Shown here piece after piece: positions 46,531 to 54,534 of a DNA stretch of 64,000 bases (position 1 is its first letter; each line of letters starts with the position of its first letter). A model generated the notes under the pieces. The model was not told the origin of the DNA. It saw only the letters and a list, made by a program, of their open reading frames with translations, and made no database searches. The stretch covers positions 1 through 64,000 of the forward strand of contig NZ_JAUSTT010000012.1 of assembly GCF_030812995.1 (NCBI RefSeq). Direction: 5' to 3'. Position numbers and translations under genes: made by a program. The DNA comes from Bacillus chungangensis. GTDB taxonomy: Bacteria > Bacillota > Bacilli > Bacillales > Bacillaceae_C.

Positions 46531-46747
46531 TTTATCCCACATCTAACTGGCAGTAAGACCCCCCACCTCAAGAGTAAGAGAAATCAAAGAAGTTTAGGTG
46601 GGGGATAACTGAAAGTCAAATGTCGATTGGTTCGGGCCTACAGGACGTAGGTCACTCAAGCGTTGCGACAGGACGTCGCGCTTTTTAGCTTGAGATCCTT
46701 TGTATGGGGGATGAAAGAAAACCCCCACTCATGGAAGTTTCACTTTA
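46531..46747 (+). repeat. Dispersed dual-hairpin repeat, copy 5 (long form)
   Basis: It starts TTTATCCCACATCTAACTGG and ends GGAAGTTTCACTTTAT. The left hairpin pairs CCCCCCACCT with AGGTGGGGG. Its distal part carries AGCTTGAGATCCTTTGTATG before the GGGGGATGAAAGAAAACCCCC hairpin core (loop part), as in copy 4. It separates the BglG-type gene from the PTS gene it should regulate. Confidence 0.93.
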
Positions 46748-46818
46748 TTTGATGGATAGTAACATTAAGTTGGCTAAACCTTCATTATTTTAAAGTTTAA
46801 TAAATGGAGGGTATGAAA

Positions 46819-48678
46819 ATGAAATATGAAAATTTGTCAAAGCAAATCATTCAAGCAGTGGGCGGAAAAAATAATATCAGTTCTGTTGTACATTGTGCAA
46901 CGCGGTTAAGATTTACATTAAAAGATGAAAACAAGGCAAATGATGATGAAGTTAAAGCAATAAAAGATGTTCTATCGTTAGTTAAAAGTGGTGGACAATA
47001 TCAACTAGTTCTTGGTAATAATGTCGATTTAGTTTATGAAAAATTGGTTAAGGTTGCAAATATTCAACCAAATCAGGGGAAAAGTGAAAAAAAAGACGAA
47101 AGGTCAATCTTTGATAAAATAATTGGTTCTATCACTGGTTCTATTGCTCCTGTCGTTCCATTACTAGCTGGATGCGGAATGGGGAAAGTTTTATTACTTG
47201 TATTGACTTTATTAGGTATCTTAACGAAAGAATCTCAGACTTATGTTATATTAAGTTTTATCTTTGATACAGGTTTTTATTTTATGCCTGCTTTTATTGG
47301 TTTTTCAGCAGCAAAGATTTTTGGTGCAAATCAATATCTTGGAGCATTTTTAGCATTAGTAACTGTTCATCCAGAATGGGTGGCGTTGGTTTCCGCAGGC
47401 GAGCCTGTTAAATTTTTAGGTGTTGGAGTCTCCTTAGTAAAATACTCAGGAACTTTAGTGCCAGCGCTTCTATCTGTTTGGATTATGTCATATATTGAAC
47501 GTTTCGTTAAAAAAATTGTTCCAGCTATGATCAAAGTTTTTGCTGAACCTTTATTGATTGCTATTGTAAGTGTCCCTTTAGCTTTAATCGTTGTAGGACC
47601 GATTGGCGATTTTATTTCCAACTTAGTAGCTGATGGTAGCATGTTCATTTATAACAATGGAGGTTTTATTGCAATTCCTATTTTAGCAATGGTCTATCCA
47701 TGGTTAGTTTCCATTGGTATTCATAAAGCGTTAAGTCCTGTAAGTATCTCACTTGTTGCTGAACGTGGGTTCGATCCTATCATCCGCGTTGTTGCCTTAT
47801 GCTCAAACATGGCTCAAGCTGCCGCATCTCTAGCGGTTTCGTTTAAAACAAAAAATAAGGAATTAAAATCATTAGCATTTTCCTCTAGTATGACAGCATT
47901 TTTGGGCGGTATAACGGAACCTGCAATGTATGGTGTTAACCTTAAATTAAAGAAACCAATGTACGCTAGTATGATTGGTGGTGCAGCAGCTGGTTTATTT
48001 GCTGGAATTGTTAAATTAAAAGCTTTTATTTATGTTACTCCTGGTTTATTAAGTCTTGCAATGTGGATTTCAGAAGATGAGAATTTCATCATTTTAGCAA
48101 TCATCACATTGATCATATCTACAGTTGTAACATTTATTGCAACATGGATAATTGGGTTTGAGGATCCTATTACTGATAAAGAAAATAATAATGTTAAATC
48201 TAGTAAATCTATCAATGTTTCTGAAAATCATGTTAAACTTGTTAGTCCCTTAAAAGGAGAATTAGTAAAATTAGAAAATGTTCAAGATGAAACATTTGCT
48301 AGTGGAATAATGGGAAAGGGTATTGCGGTAAAACCAGAAGAAGGAAAAGTATATGCACCTTGCGACGGAATTGTTAGTGCGACATTCAAGTCAGGTCATG
48401 CAATTGGGTTAACCACAAAGAATCATGTTGAAATTCTCATTCATGTTGGAATTGATACCGTATCTTTAGAAGGTAAATATTTTCATTCATTTGTAGAAAA
48501 AGAACAACACATAAAACAGGGTGATTTACTTATTGAGTTTGATTTAGAAAGAATACAAGAAGCAGGCTTTGATACAACAACAATATTAATTATTACAAAT
48601 AGTGATGATTATCTTGATGTAATACCAGTAAATAAAGAAAAAATAAATAAATCAGAGGACATATTGGCGATTATATAG
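46819..48678 (+). CDS. Beta-glucoside-type PTS EIIBCA permease
   Basis: This 619-residue three-domain permease has an N-terminal EIIB with phospho-Cys26 in VVHCATRLRF, EIIC at about residues 100-445 (about ten helices; motif FLGGITEPAMYGVNLKLKKP near 355) and a C-terminal EIIA with phospho-acceptor His542 in EILIHVGIDTV. It imports and phosphorylates a sugar of the beta-glucoside/sucrose/trehalose class. The ATG at 46819 has GGAGG eight bases before it; the ATG at 46804 overlaps that site. There is no phospho-beta-glucosidase in the locus; a PHP phosphoesterase follows instead, so the sugar is uncertain. Confidence 0.94.
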   Translation: MKYENLSKQIIQAVGGKNNISSVVHCATRLRFTLKDENKANDDEVKAIKDVLSLVKSGGQYQLVLGNNVDLVYEKLVKVANIQPNQGKSEKKDERSIFDKIIGSITGSIAPVVPLLAGCGMGKVLLLVLTLLGILTKESQTYVILSFIFDTGFYFMPAFIGFSAAKIFGANQYLGAFLALVTVHPEWVALVSAGEPVKFLGVGVSLVKYSGTLVPALLSVWIMSYIERFVKKIVPAMIKVFAEPLLIAIVSVPLALIVVGPIGDFISNLVADGSMFIYNNGGFIAIPILAMVYPWLVSIGIHKALSPVSISLVAERGFDPIIRVVALCSNMAQAAASLAVSFKTKNKELKSLAFSSSMTAFLGGITEPAMYGVNLKLKKPMYASMIGGAAAGLFAGIVKLKAFIYVTPGLLSLAMWISEDENFIILAIITLIISTVVTFIATWIIGFEDPITDKENNNVKSSKSINVSENHVKLVSPLKGELVKLENVQDETFASGIMGKGIAVKPEEGKVYAPCDGIVSATFKSGHAIGLTTKNHVEILIHVGIDTVSLEGKYFHSFVEKEQHIKQGDLLIEFDLERIQEAGFDTTTILIITNSDDYLDVIPVNKEKINKSEDILAII

Positions 48679-48686
48679 ATAATGAT

Positions 48687-48730
48687 AACACCTTAATAAA
48701 ACAAATGAAGAAAACTATTTATTAAGTGTT
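48687..48730. repeat. Inverted repeat between the EIIBCA and PHP genes
   Basis: AACAC-C-TTAATAAA (48687-48700) pairs with TTTATTAAGTGTT (48718-48730), with one bulge. No T-run follows. It may set differential expression or mRNA stability between the two genes. Confidence 0.55.
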
Positions 48731-48802
48731 TACAATTTGAATGATAAATGTTGGCTGGGACACTTGATCACTGCTAATACTTAAAATGGAAGGGGTACGA
48801 CA

Positions 48803-49633
48803 ATGATTTACGCGGATTTACATGTTCATACAAATCATAGTGATGGTATATGTGAAATAGAAGATGTATTAAAAAAAGCCAAAGATCGAAATATTAAGGC
48901 AATAGCTATTACCGATCACGATACTGTCAATCACTGGTCAGAAGTAAAAACAATTGCAAATCAACTCGGTTTAGAAACTATTCGTGGTGTAGAAATGAGT
49001 TGTTATGATTTTGATGTTTATAAAAAGGTTCATATTGTTGGTTTATGGCTCGATCAAGTAGAGAATGTTGAAAGATTGTGTACAAAGACTTTAATCTCAC
49101 GTGATCATTACCATAGAGTATTAATTAATGAACTGAAACAAAAAGGTTACTTTATAACATATGATGATTGTAAAAAGTATTCTAAATATAATATCGTCTT
49201 TAAAATGAATATATACCAAGCACTGAAAGAAAAGTATCCTGATGAAATGACTCCAGAGAAATATAAAGAGCTTTTTGCTTCCAAAACATCAAAAGAAACT
49301 GATATAAAAATGGGCTATATAGATATAAAGGAAGGTATAAAAGCAATTCAAAAAGATGGTGGCATTGCTATACTCGCTCATCCATGCGTTTATGATAATT
49401 ATAGTGAAATCGGAAAATATGTAGAATATGGACTACAAGGCATCGAAATTAATCACTCTAAAATGAAATCTATTGATTACGAATTAACTAGAGAATATGC
49501 ATGCAAATATAACTTATGTAAAAGTGGTGGCAGTGATTTTCATGATCCTGAACTCATCCAATTTGGTAATAATGGCTTAACACAAAAACAATTTGAGGAA
49601 TTAAAAAGTTTTGCAATGCAAACTAAAAAATGA
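48803..49633 (+). CDS. PHP-domain phosphoesterase linked to a PTS
   Basis: This 276-residue protein of the PHP (polymerase and histidinol phosphatase) family, YciV/TrpH-like, has metal-binding motifs DLHVHTNHSDG at the start, AITDHDTVNH near residue 38, RGVEMSCYD near 65, ILAHPCVYDN near 193 and SGGSDFHDP near 245. These enzymes remove phosphate from nucleotides or small phosphorylated compounds. The ATG follows GGAAGGGGTACGACA. It lies 124 bp after the EIIBCA gene on the same strand and probably acts on the imported sugar phosphate or a derived metabolite; this is inference. Confidence 0.88.
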   Translation: MIYADLHVHTNHSDGICEIEDVLKKAKDRNIKAIAITDHDTVNHWSEVKTIANQLGLETIRGVEMSCYDFDVYKKVHIVGLWLDQVENVERLCTKTLISRDHYHRVLINELKQKGYFITYDDCKKYSKYNIVFKMNIYQALKEKYPDEMTPEKYKELFASKTSKETDIKMGYIDIKEGIKAIQKDGGIAILAHPCVYDNYSEIGKYVEYGLQGIEINHSKMKSIDYELTREYACKYNLCKSGGSDFHDPELIQFGNNGLTQKQFEELKSFAMQTKK

Positions 49634-49636
49634 TAG

Positions 49637-49794
49637 TTTTATCCCACATCTAACTGGCAGTAAGACCCCCACCTCAAGAGTTAGAGTAATCGAGAAGTCT
49701 AGGTGGGGGATAACTGCCAGTAAATGTCCGATCGGTTCAACTAACCATCAGTGGGGGATGAGAGGAAACCCCCACTGATGGAAGTTTCACTTTA
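49637..49794 (+). repeat. Dispersed dual-hairpin repeat, copy 6 (short form)
   Basis: This compact copy contains the two hairpins and almost nothing else. The left stem pairs ACTGGCAGT and CCCCCACCT with AGGTGGGGG and ACTGCCAGT. The right stem pairs CCATCAGTGGGGG with CCCCCACTGATGG. They are joined by GTCCGATCGGTTCAACTAA. It begins 4 bp after the PHP stop codon. It is the clearest copy for defining the minimal unit. Confidence 0.95.
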
Positions 49795-49945
49795 CAGTAA
49801 TTTGTTCCATTTCACATTTAATTAATGGTTTTTTTGTAAGTTCAGGAAATTAGATATCGTGCCCTAGTTGGTGAAAGTCGACTAGATACTTAATAGTAGG
49901 AATTAGGTGCTGCAAGGATAGCTACTTGCTGCAATTATAATAAGC

Positions 49946-49979
49946 AAATCCTGATTTTAAAGATAAATCGGGATTTTTA
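49946..49979 (+). terminator. Plus-strand terminator beyond repeat copy 6
   Basis: AAATCCTGATTT (49946-49957) pairs with AAATCGGGATTT (49965-49976), with one wobble and a short T-run. It could end the PTS-PHP transcript. Confidence 0.7.
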
Positions 49980-50024
49980 AGTTAATAAATACCTAGATCC
50001 ACTTGTTTGTCTAGCCATTTTATA

Positions 50025-50059
50025 AAGGAAAGAGCTTAACCAAAATCATCTCTTTCCTT
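50025..50059. terminator. Terminator at the end of the SulP gene
   Basis: AAGGAAAGAG (50025-50034) pairs with CTCTTTCCTT (50050-50059). On the minus strand it overlaps the sulP stop codon and is followed by a weak T-rich stretch. Confidence 0.65.
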
Positions 50060-51797
50060 ATATTTGTTCACTATACTGTTCTCTAGAAAACGCTTTTTGT
50101 TCTTTAAAAGCTGCACATTCACTAAACGCATAAAATCGACACGATTTGCATGTTTTATAATTAATTATTTTTAATCCGTATTGCAGTGCTGGTCCTGTAT
50201 GTGAAAAGAAATGTTCTGCTCCGATTCGTTCATATAGTCCGCTTTTTTTCAGGACTTCCAAAGGTTCTTCACTCATTCCAGAAACAAGAATGGTTCCACC
50301 TTGTTTTTGAAAATCAGCCACGAGTGAGGCAAGGTTTGCTTCACCTGTCGCATCAATGATCGGTACATGTTTCATTCGAAGCAACAGTACTTTCGGTTTT
50401 TCTCGCATCGTTCTCGTCAGCATTTTTTCAAATTTATCGGCAACTCCGAAAAATAACGGCCCATCAATCGTATAGATTTCGATTTGAGGGCAATCACGGC
50501 CCGCTTCTACTGGGTCGGGCGATACTTGTTTGTTGTGAGATTTCGGCAGTACTTTCTCCACTTCTAGTACGCCGCTCATTCTTTTAATAAAGGAAAGCAT
50601 GGCAAGCAATAATCCAACCTCAACCGCAACCGTTAAATTCACAAAGACAGTTAACAGAAAGGTAACGGCAAGCACAACGGAGTCACCCGTACGCATTTTT
50701 AGAATGTGAGCAAAGGATTTTTGCTCACTCATATTCCAAGCAACCACCATTAAGATAGGTGCCATACTTGCTAGTGGAATATAAGATGCATAAGGAGCAA
50801 ACAACAGCAAGGTGAAGAGGACAAATAAGCTATGAAATATACCAGAAAGCGGACTCCTTGCCCCGCTCTTAATGTTAGTAGCTGTCCGGGCAATGGCACC
50901 TGTCGCTGGGATGCCGCCAAACAATGGGGTTACAACGTTAGCAATTCCTTGTCCTAACAGCTCCCGATTGGAATGATGCCGTTTGCCTGTCATACCGTCA
51001 GCTACAACCGCGGACAAGAGTGATTCAATGCCGCCAAGCATGGCAATGACAAAAGCAGGCCGCCATAGCTCCGCAATCTTTGCCAGCGTGATCTCTGGAA
51101 AGCGAAAAGCAGGAAACGTTTGTGCGATTCCGCCAAATGCGGTTCCAATCGTCTCAACTTTATCAGGATAAAAAAGAATGGCAATCATTGTTGGGATAAA
51201 TAGGGCTACAAGTAAAATCGGTACTTTAGGAAATAATTTCGGTACAAAAATAATGATTAGTAGTCCAATGAGAGCAGTGATCACACTATATACGTTAAAT
51301 GAATGAAACTGCCGAATGATTTCTATCATATTTTCATGAAAATATTCTTTTTTTTCAACATTTTCCAATCCAAAAAAATTCGCAATTTGCCCTGCAAAAA
51401 TAATAACAGCAATCCCAGAAGTAAATCCGATCGTAACAGAGCGAGGAATATATTTTATGAGACTGCCAATTTTAAAAATTCCCATTAAAATAAGCAAAAT
51501 CCCTGCCATAAATCCAGCTATGAGCAAATTCTTATAACCGTACTGCAGCACAACTGCTAATAAAATTGGAATAAAGGCACCGGTTGGGCCTGCAATTTGG
51601 TATCGAGAGCCTCCAAACAATGCGACTAACAATCCAGCGATAATAGTTGTGTAAAGACCATATTCCGGCTTGACTCCTGAAGCAATTGCAAACGCCATTG
51701 CGAGTGGAATGGCAACAATCCCGACAGTAATTCCAGCAGTAACATCTTTTTTCAAATCGCCCAATTGATACTTGTGAAAGCGATCATCAAAAAACAA
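50058..51797 (-). CDS. SulP/SLC26-family anion transporter with STAS domain and cysteine tail
   Basis: This protein of about 579 residues has some 10-14 membrane helices up to about residue 410, a STAS domain at about 440-545 (IDATGEANLASLVADF near 485), and then a 35-residue tail with a CKSC-x7-C cluster. The family moves sulfate, bicarbonate or other anions. The AGGAG site directly abuts an ATG at 51806, too close to use, while a TTG at 51797 has nine bases spacing, so TTG is taken as the start. The cysteine tail is not part of the standard family layout. It is monocistronic, with a nested inverted repeat upstream. Confidence 0.88.
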   Translation of the reverse strand: MFFDDRFHKYQLGDLKKDVTAGITVGIVAIPLAMAFAIASGVKPEYGLYTTIIAGLLVALFGGSRYQIAGPTGAFIPILLAVVLQYGYKNLLIAGFMAGILLILMGIFKIGSLIKYIPRSVTIGFTSGIAVIIFAGQIANFFGLENVEKKEYFHENMIEIIRQFHSFNVYSVITALIGLLIIIFVPKLFPKVPILLVALFIPTMIAILFYPDKVETIGTAFGGIAQTFPAFRFPEITLAKIAELWRPAFVIAMLGGIESLLSAVVADGMTGKRHHSNRELLGQGIANVVTPLFGGIPATGAIARTATNIKSGARSPLSGIFHSLFVLFTLLLFAPYASYIPLASMAPILMVVAWNMSEQKSFAHILKMRTGDSVVLAVTFLLTVFVNLTVAVEVGLLLAMLSFIKRMSGVLEVEKVLPKSHNKQVSPDPVEAGRDCPQIEIYTIDGPLFFGVADKFEKMLTRTMREKPKVLLLRMKHVPIIDATGEANLASLVADFQKQGGTILVSGMSEEPLEVLKKSGLYERIGAEHFFSHTGPALQYGLKIINYKTCKSCRFYAFSECAAFKEQKAFSREQYSEQI

Positions 51798-51833
51798 CCA
51801 ACTCATCTCCTAATTATGTTGTATATCATGTGA

Positions 51834-51882
51834 AACTCCCAACAATTTGGAAAAAACATGTATTTTCCAATGATTGGGAGTT
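51834..51882. promoter_or_regulatory. Nested inverted repeat upstream of the SulP gene
   Basis: AACTCCCAA (51834-51842) pairs with TTGGGAGTT (51874-51882), and inside it TTGGAAAA (51847-51854) pairs with TTTTCCAA (51863-51870). It lies 35 bp upstream of the start, where an operator or leader hairpin would lie. No T-run follows. Confidence 0.55.
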
Positions 51883-52013
51883 GATATCCGTATAAAAAGA
51901 ATTATGATTCCTATTTAATGATACATATTCTATTATACACGTTCTGTATAAATAAGCGAATTAGGTCATTATCGTCTCTAGATAAATCCTTCTTGCTTAT
52001 TTATTTTAATGAT

Positions 52014-52265
52014 CTACAAAAAATAATCGGATTTTACACATAGGAAATATTTAAAGTTTGCGTTGTAGTTGTATGCCCATCTCTTTAATCGAATGGGCAT
52101 ATCCATAGTAATTTGTTTCCGTGTTCCATGTTTGTACAATTTATCAAAACCACATTCAGGACAATGTTTAGGTGCACAATCGACTTCAACCTTAAAGAGC
52201 ATATCAGAATCATTTTCTTGTGGTACTTCAATTGTAGTAAGGTTAATGACTAACTCCTTTATCAA
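52014..52265 (-). pseudogene. ISL3-family transposase N-terminal remnant
   Basis: This is an 83-codon fragment whose first 55 residues look like the N-terminus of ISL3-type transposases: a start close to MIKELVINLTTIEV, then a zinc ribbon with CAPKHCPECG and KLYKHGTRKQ. The later part is degenerate (LKRWAYNYNANFKY) and the gene ends where the catalytic DDE domain should begin. It is a scar of an insertion that also cut the merR-like gene next to it. Confidence 0.75.
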
Positions 52266-52279
52266 ACGAGCTTTAAAAA

Positions 52280-52471
52280 CTATGAAAATATCAATTTTTT
52301 ATAAAAATATTCTAAGAAAAGTTGAACTGCTTTTACACGCTCCACATCCTCCTCGCTATATACACGATATCCATTTTCTAATCGCTTTGGATAAATTAAT
52401 TTCTTTTCCTCATAATATCGAATTGATCGGATGCTAACTCCAGTTTTTAACGATAATTCGCCTATTTTCAT
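52280..52471 (-). pseudogene. Truncated MerR-family regulator
   Basis: The 63-codon frame starts MKIGELSLKTGVSIRSIRYYEEKKLI and carries the full MerR winged helix, with the NGYRVYSEEDVERVKAVQ second wing, but stops after LFLE followed by nine unrelated residues. MerR proteins are normally 110-280 residues with a long dimer helix, so the C-terminal part has been lost at the ISL3 scar. The ATG at 52471 keeps a perfect GGAGGG site. Its target genes are no longer identifiable. Confidence 0.82.
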
Positions 52472-52675
52472 ATTAATTTGCCCTCCTAAATTACTACGTT
52501 AAAACCAGATTAAAGTATGACATGGTGTGAGGGTCAATATCCATTCTTTGAATTATCATGTTCTCAACATAGTACAGTTTAAGTATTCAATTCTTCTTTT
52601 TTAAACATTATTAGGGTGATGGAAAAATATTTTTAAATGTCAACGCTTACATTTTAATATTTCGAATATTCTCAT

Positions 52676-52703
52676 TTGAAACTGAAAAAAACCATGTTAT
52701 AAT
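52676..52703 (+). promoter_or_regulatory. Probable ilvA promoter
   Basis: TTGAAA (52676-52681) and a perfect TATAAT (52698-52703) are 16 bp apart. The AATATTTCGAATATT palindrome just upstream (about 52656) may be an operator. A repeat copy sits between this promoter and the ilvA start, so the leader RNA would contain both repeat hairpins. Confidence 0.6.
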
Positions 52704-52764
52704 AGAAAAATTACAAAGGATATCATTGAAGATTCGATTGATTCAATCGTTTCAGGTACGTGAA

Positions 52765-52925
52765 TAAAGTGAAACTTCCATGAGTGGGGGTTTTCTTTCA
52801 TCCCCCACTCATGGTTAGTTGAACCAATCGGACATTTACTGGCAGTTATCCCCCACCTAGACTTCTTCGATTCCTCTTACTCCCCGAGGTGGGGGTCTTA
52901 CTGCCAGTTAGATGTGGGATAAAAA
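52765..52925 (-). repeat. Dispersed dual-hairpin repeat, copy 7 (short form, inverted)
   Basis: It starts TAAAGTGAAACTTCCATGAG and ends AGATGTGGGATAAAAA. The first hairpin pairs CCATGAGTGGGGG with CCCCCACTCATGG, with compensatory changes relative to copy 6 (TGAG/CTCA against TCAG/CTGA). The second pairs ACTGGCAGT and CCCCCACCT with AGGTGGGGG and ACTGCCAGT. It lies in the ilvA leader. Confidence 0.95.
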
Positions 52926-52995
52926 GCCTATTTAAAAAAAGAGAATTTCCTTCATTCACGGAAGGTTCATTAAAGAGAAGTGAGGATGTTTAAAA

Positions 52996-54264
52996 ATGGA
53001 ACAGAGTATTGTGAAGGATCAAGCAATCCATGTAGAGGATGTTCTAATTGCATATCAGCAGCTAAAGGATGTTGTTGTACATACTCCTTTGCAGAAAAAT
53101 GAACGATTGTCAGAAAAGTATGAGTGTAATCTCTATTTAAAACGGGAAGATTTACAGTATGTCCGTTCGTTTAAGTTAAGAGGTGCTTACTATAAAATGA
53201 AAACAATCGAGTCAGAGGCTCGGGAGAAAGGCGTTGTATGTGCAAGTGCAGGCAATCATGCTCAAGGAGTTGCTTATGCATGCCGTAAATTAGGTGTTAA
53301 TGGGAAAATCTTCATGCCGCAAACAACTCCGCGCCAAAAGATTTCTCAAGTACAAATGTTTGGGCGGGAATATGTCGAAATTGTCTTGATTGGCGATACA
53401 TTTGATGACTCTTACTATCAAGCGAGAAAATGTGGAGAAAAAGAAGGAAGAGCGTTCATTCATCCTTTCGATGATGAGAAGGTAATTGCAGGGCAAGGAA
53501 CCATTGCGGTTGAAGTTTTGAATGATATAGAAGAGCCGATTGATTTTGTATTTGCAAGCATTGGCGGCGGCGGACTAATGTCTGGCTTGGGTGCATACTT
53601 TCATAGTGTTTTTCCACATACGAAGATGATTGGTGTGGAGCCAGAAGGTGCAGCAAGTATGAAAACTTCTATTCAGCGCAATGAAATTACACCGTTAGCT
53701 GATATTGATAAATTTGTTGATGGTGCAGCAGTCCAATGTGTTGGAGAAAAAACATTTGAAATTTGTCAAAATGTTGTGGCTGATATTATTCCAGTACCAG
53801 AGGGAAAGGTTTGTACGACCATTTTAGAGCTTTACAATGAGCATGCGATTGTAGTTGAACCAGCAGGAGCGCTGCCAATTGCAGCCCTTGATTTTTATAA
53901 AGATCAAATAAAAGGCAAGTCTGTTGTTTGTGTTGTAAGTGGAGGCAACAATGATATTAGCCGTATGCAAGAGATAAAAGAAAAATCATTAATCTATGAA
54001 GGCCTGCTTTATTATTTCATTGTTAATTTTCCACAACGTGCAGGAGCATTGCGGGAATTTCTTGATGAAGTACTTGGTCCAGAGGATGATATTACTACAT
54101 TTGAATATACGAAAAAAAATAACAAAGAAAATGGGCCAGGGCTTGTCGGGATTGAATTGAAACATAAAGAAGATTATCATTCCTTAATTGATCGCATGAA
54201 TAAAAAAGGTTTTCCGTATACGGAAGTGAATAAAGATAGCAATCTATTCCATTTATTAATTTAG
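52996..54264 (+). CDS. ilvA: Threonine dehydratase, biosynthetic
   Basis: This 422-residue PLP enzyme makes 2-oxobutanoate from threonine as the first step to isoleucine. The PLP lysine lies in RSFKLRGAYYKM near residue 62, followed by CASAGNHAQGVAYA near 87, the glycine loop SIGGGGLMSG near 190 and SGGNNDIS near 315. A single ACT-like regulatory domain occupies about 330-422, as in the Bacillus enzyme, so isoleucine feedback is likely. The ATG follows GTGAGGATG. The gene is monocistronic and ends in a strong terminator. Confidence 0.96.
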   Translation: MEQSIVKDQAIHVEDVLIAYQQLKDVVVHTPLQKNERLSEKYECNLYLKREDLQYVRSFKLRGAYYKMKTIESEAREKGVVCASAGNHAQGVAYACRKLGVNGKIFMPQTTPRQKISQVQMFGREYVEIVLIGDTFDDSYYQARKCGEKEGRAFIHPFDDEKVIAGQGTIAVEVLNDIEEPIDFVFASIGGGGLMSGLGAYFHSVFPHTKMIGVEPEGAASMKTSIQRNEITPLADIDKFVDGAAVQCVGEKTFEICQNVVADIIPVPEGKVCTTILELYNEHAIVVEPAGALPIAALDFYKDQIKGKSVVCVVSGGNNDISRMQEIKEKSLIYEGLLYYFIVNFPQRAGALREFLDEVLGPEDDITTFEYTKKNNKENGPGLVGIELKHKEDYHSLIDRMNKKGFPYTEVNKDSNLFHLLI

Positions 54265-54327
54265 TCGATCATTGGTGAACCTTTCAAAGTATAAGGAGTG
54301 GTTCTGAACGTTTTCAACCAGCTTTAA

Positions 54328-54372
54328 AAAATGCATCTCTTGCCGCTAGGGGGTGAAGAGATGCATTTTTTT
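54328..54372 (+). terminator. ilvA terminator
   Basis: AAAATGCATCTCTT (54328-54341) pairs with AAGAGATGCATTTT (54356-54369), followed by a T-run. Confidence 0.93.
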
Positions 54373-54534
54373 ATATTGTACTAATCGTATTGATTTCGTT
54401 CTAAAGAAATGAATCTTTCATTTGTTTTTTAAAACGTATTTCTTGTTTTTTTCATATGAAACCAATATGTTTTATTTATGGCTGTTTACTGTTATTTATT
54501 CTCCATAGCGAATTAAAACAGAAAGGAAATGTAT

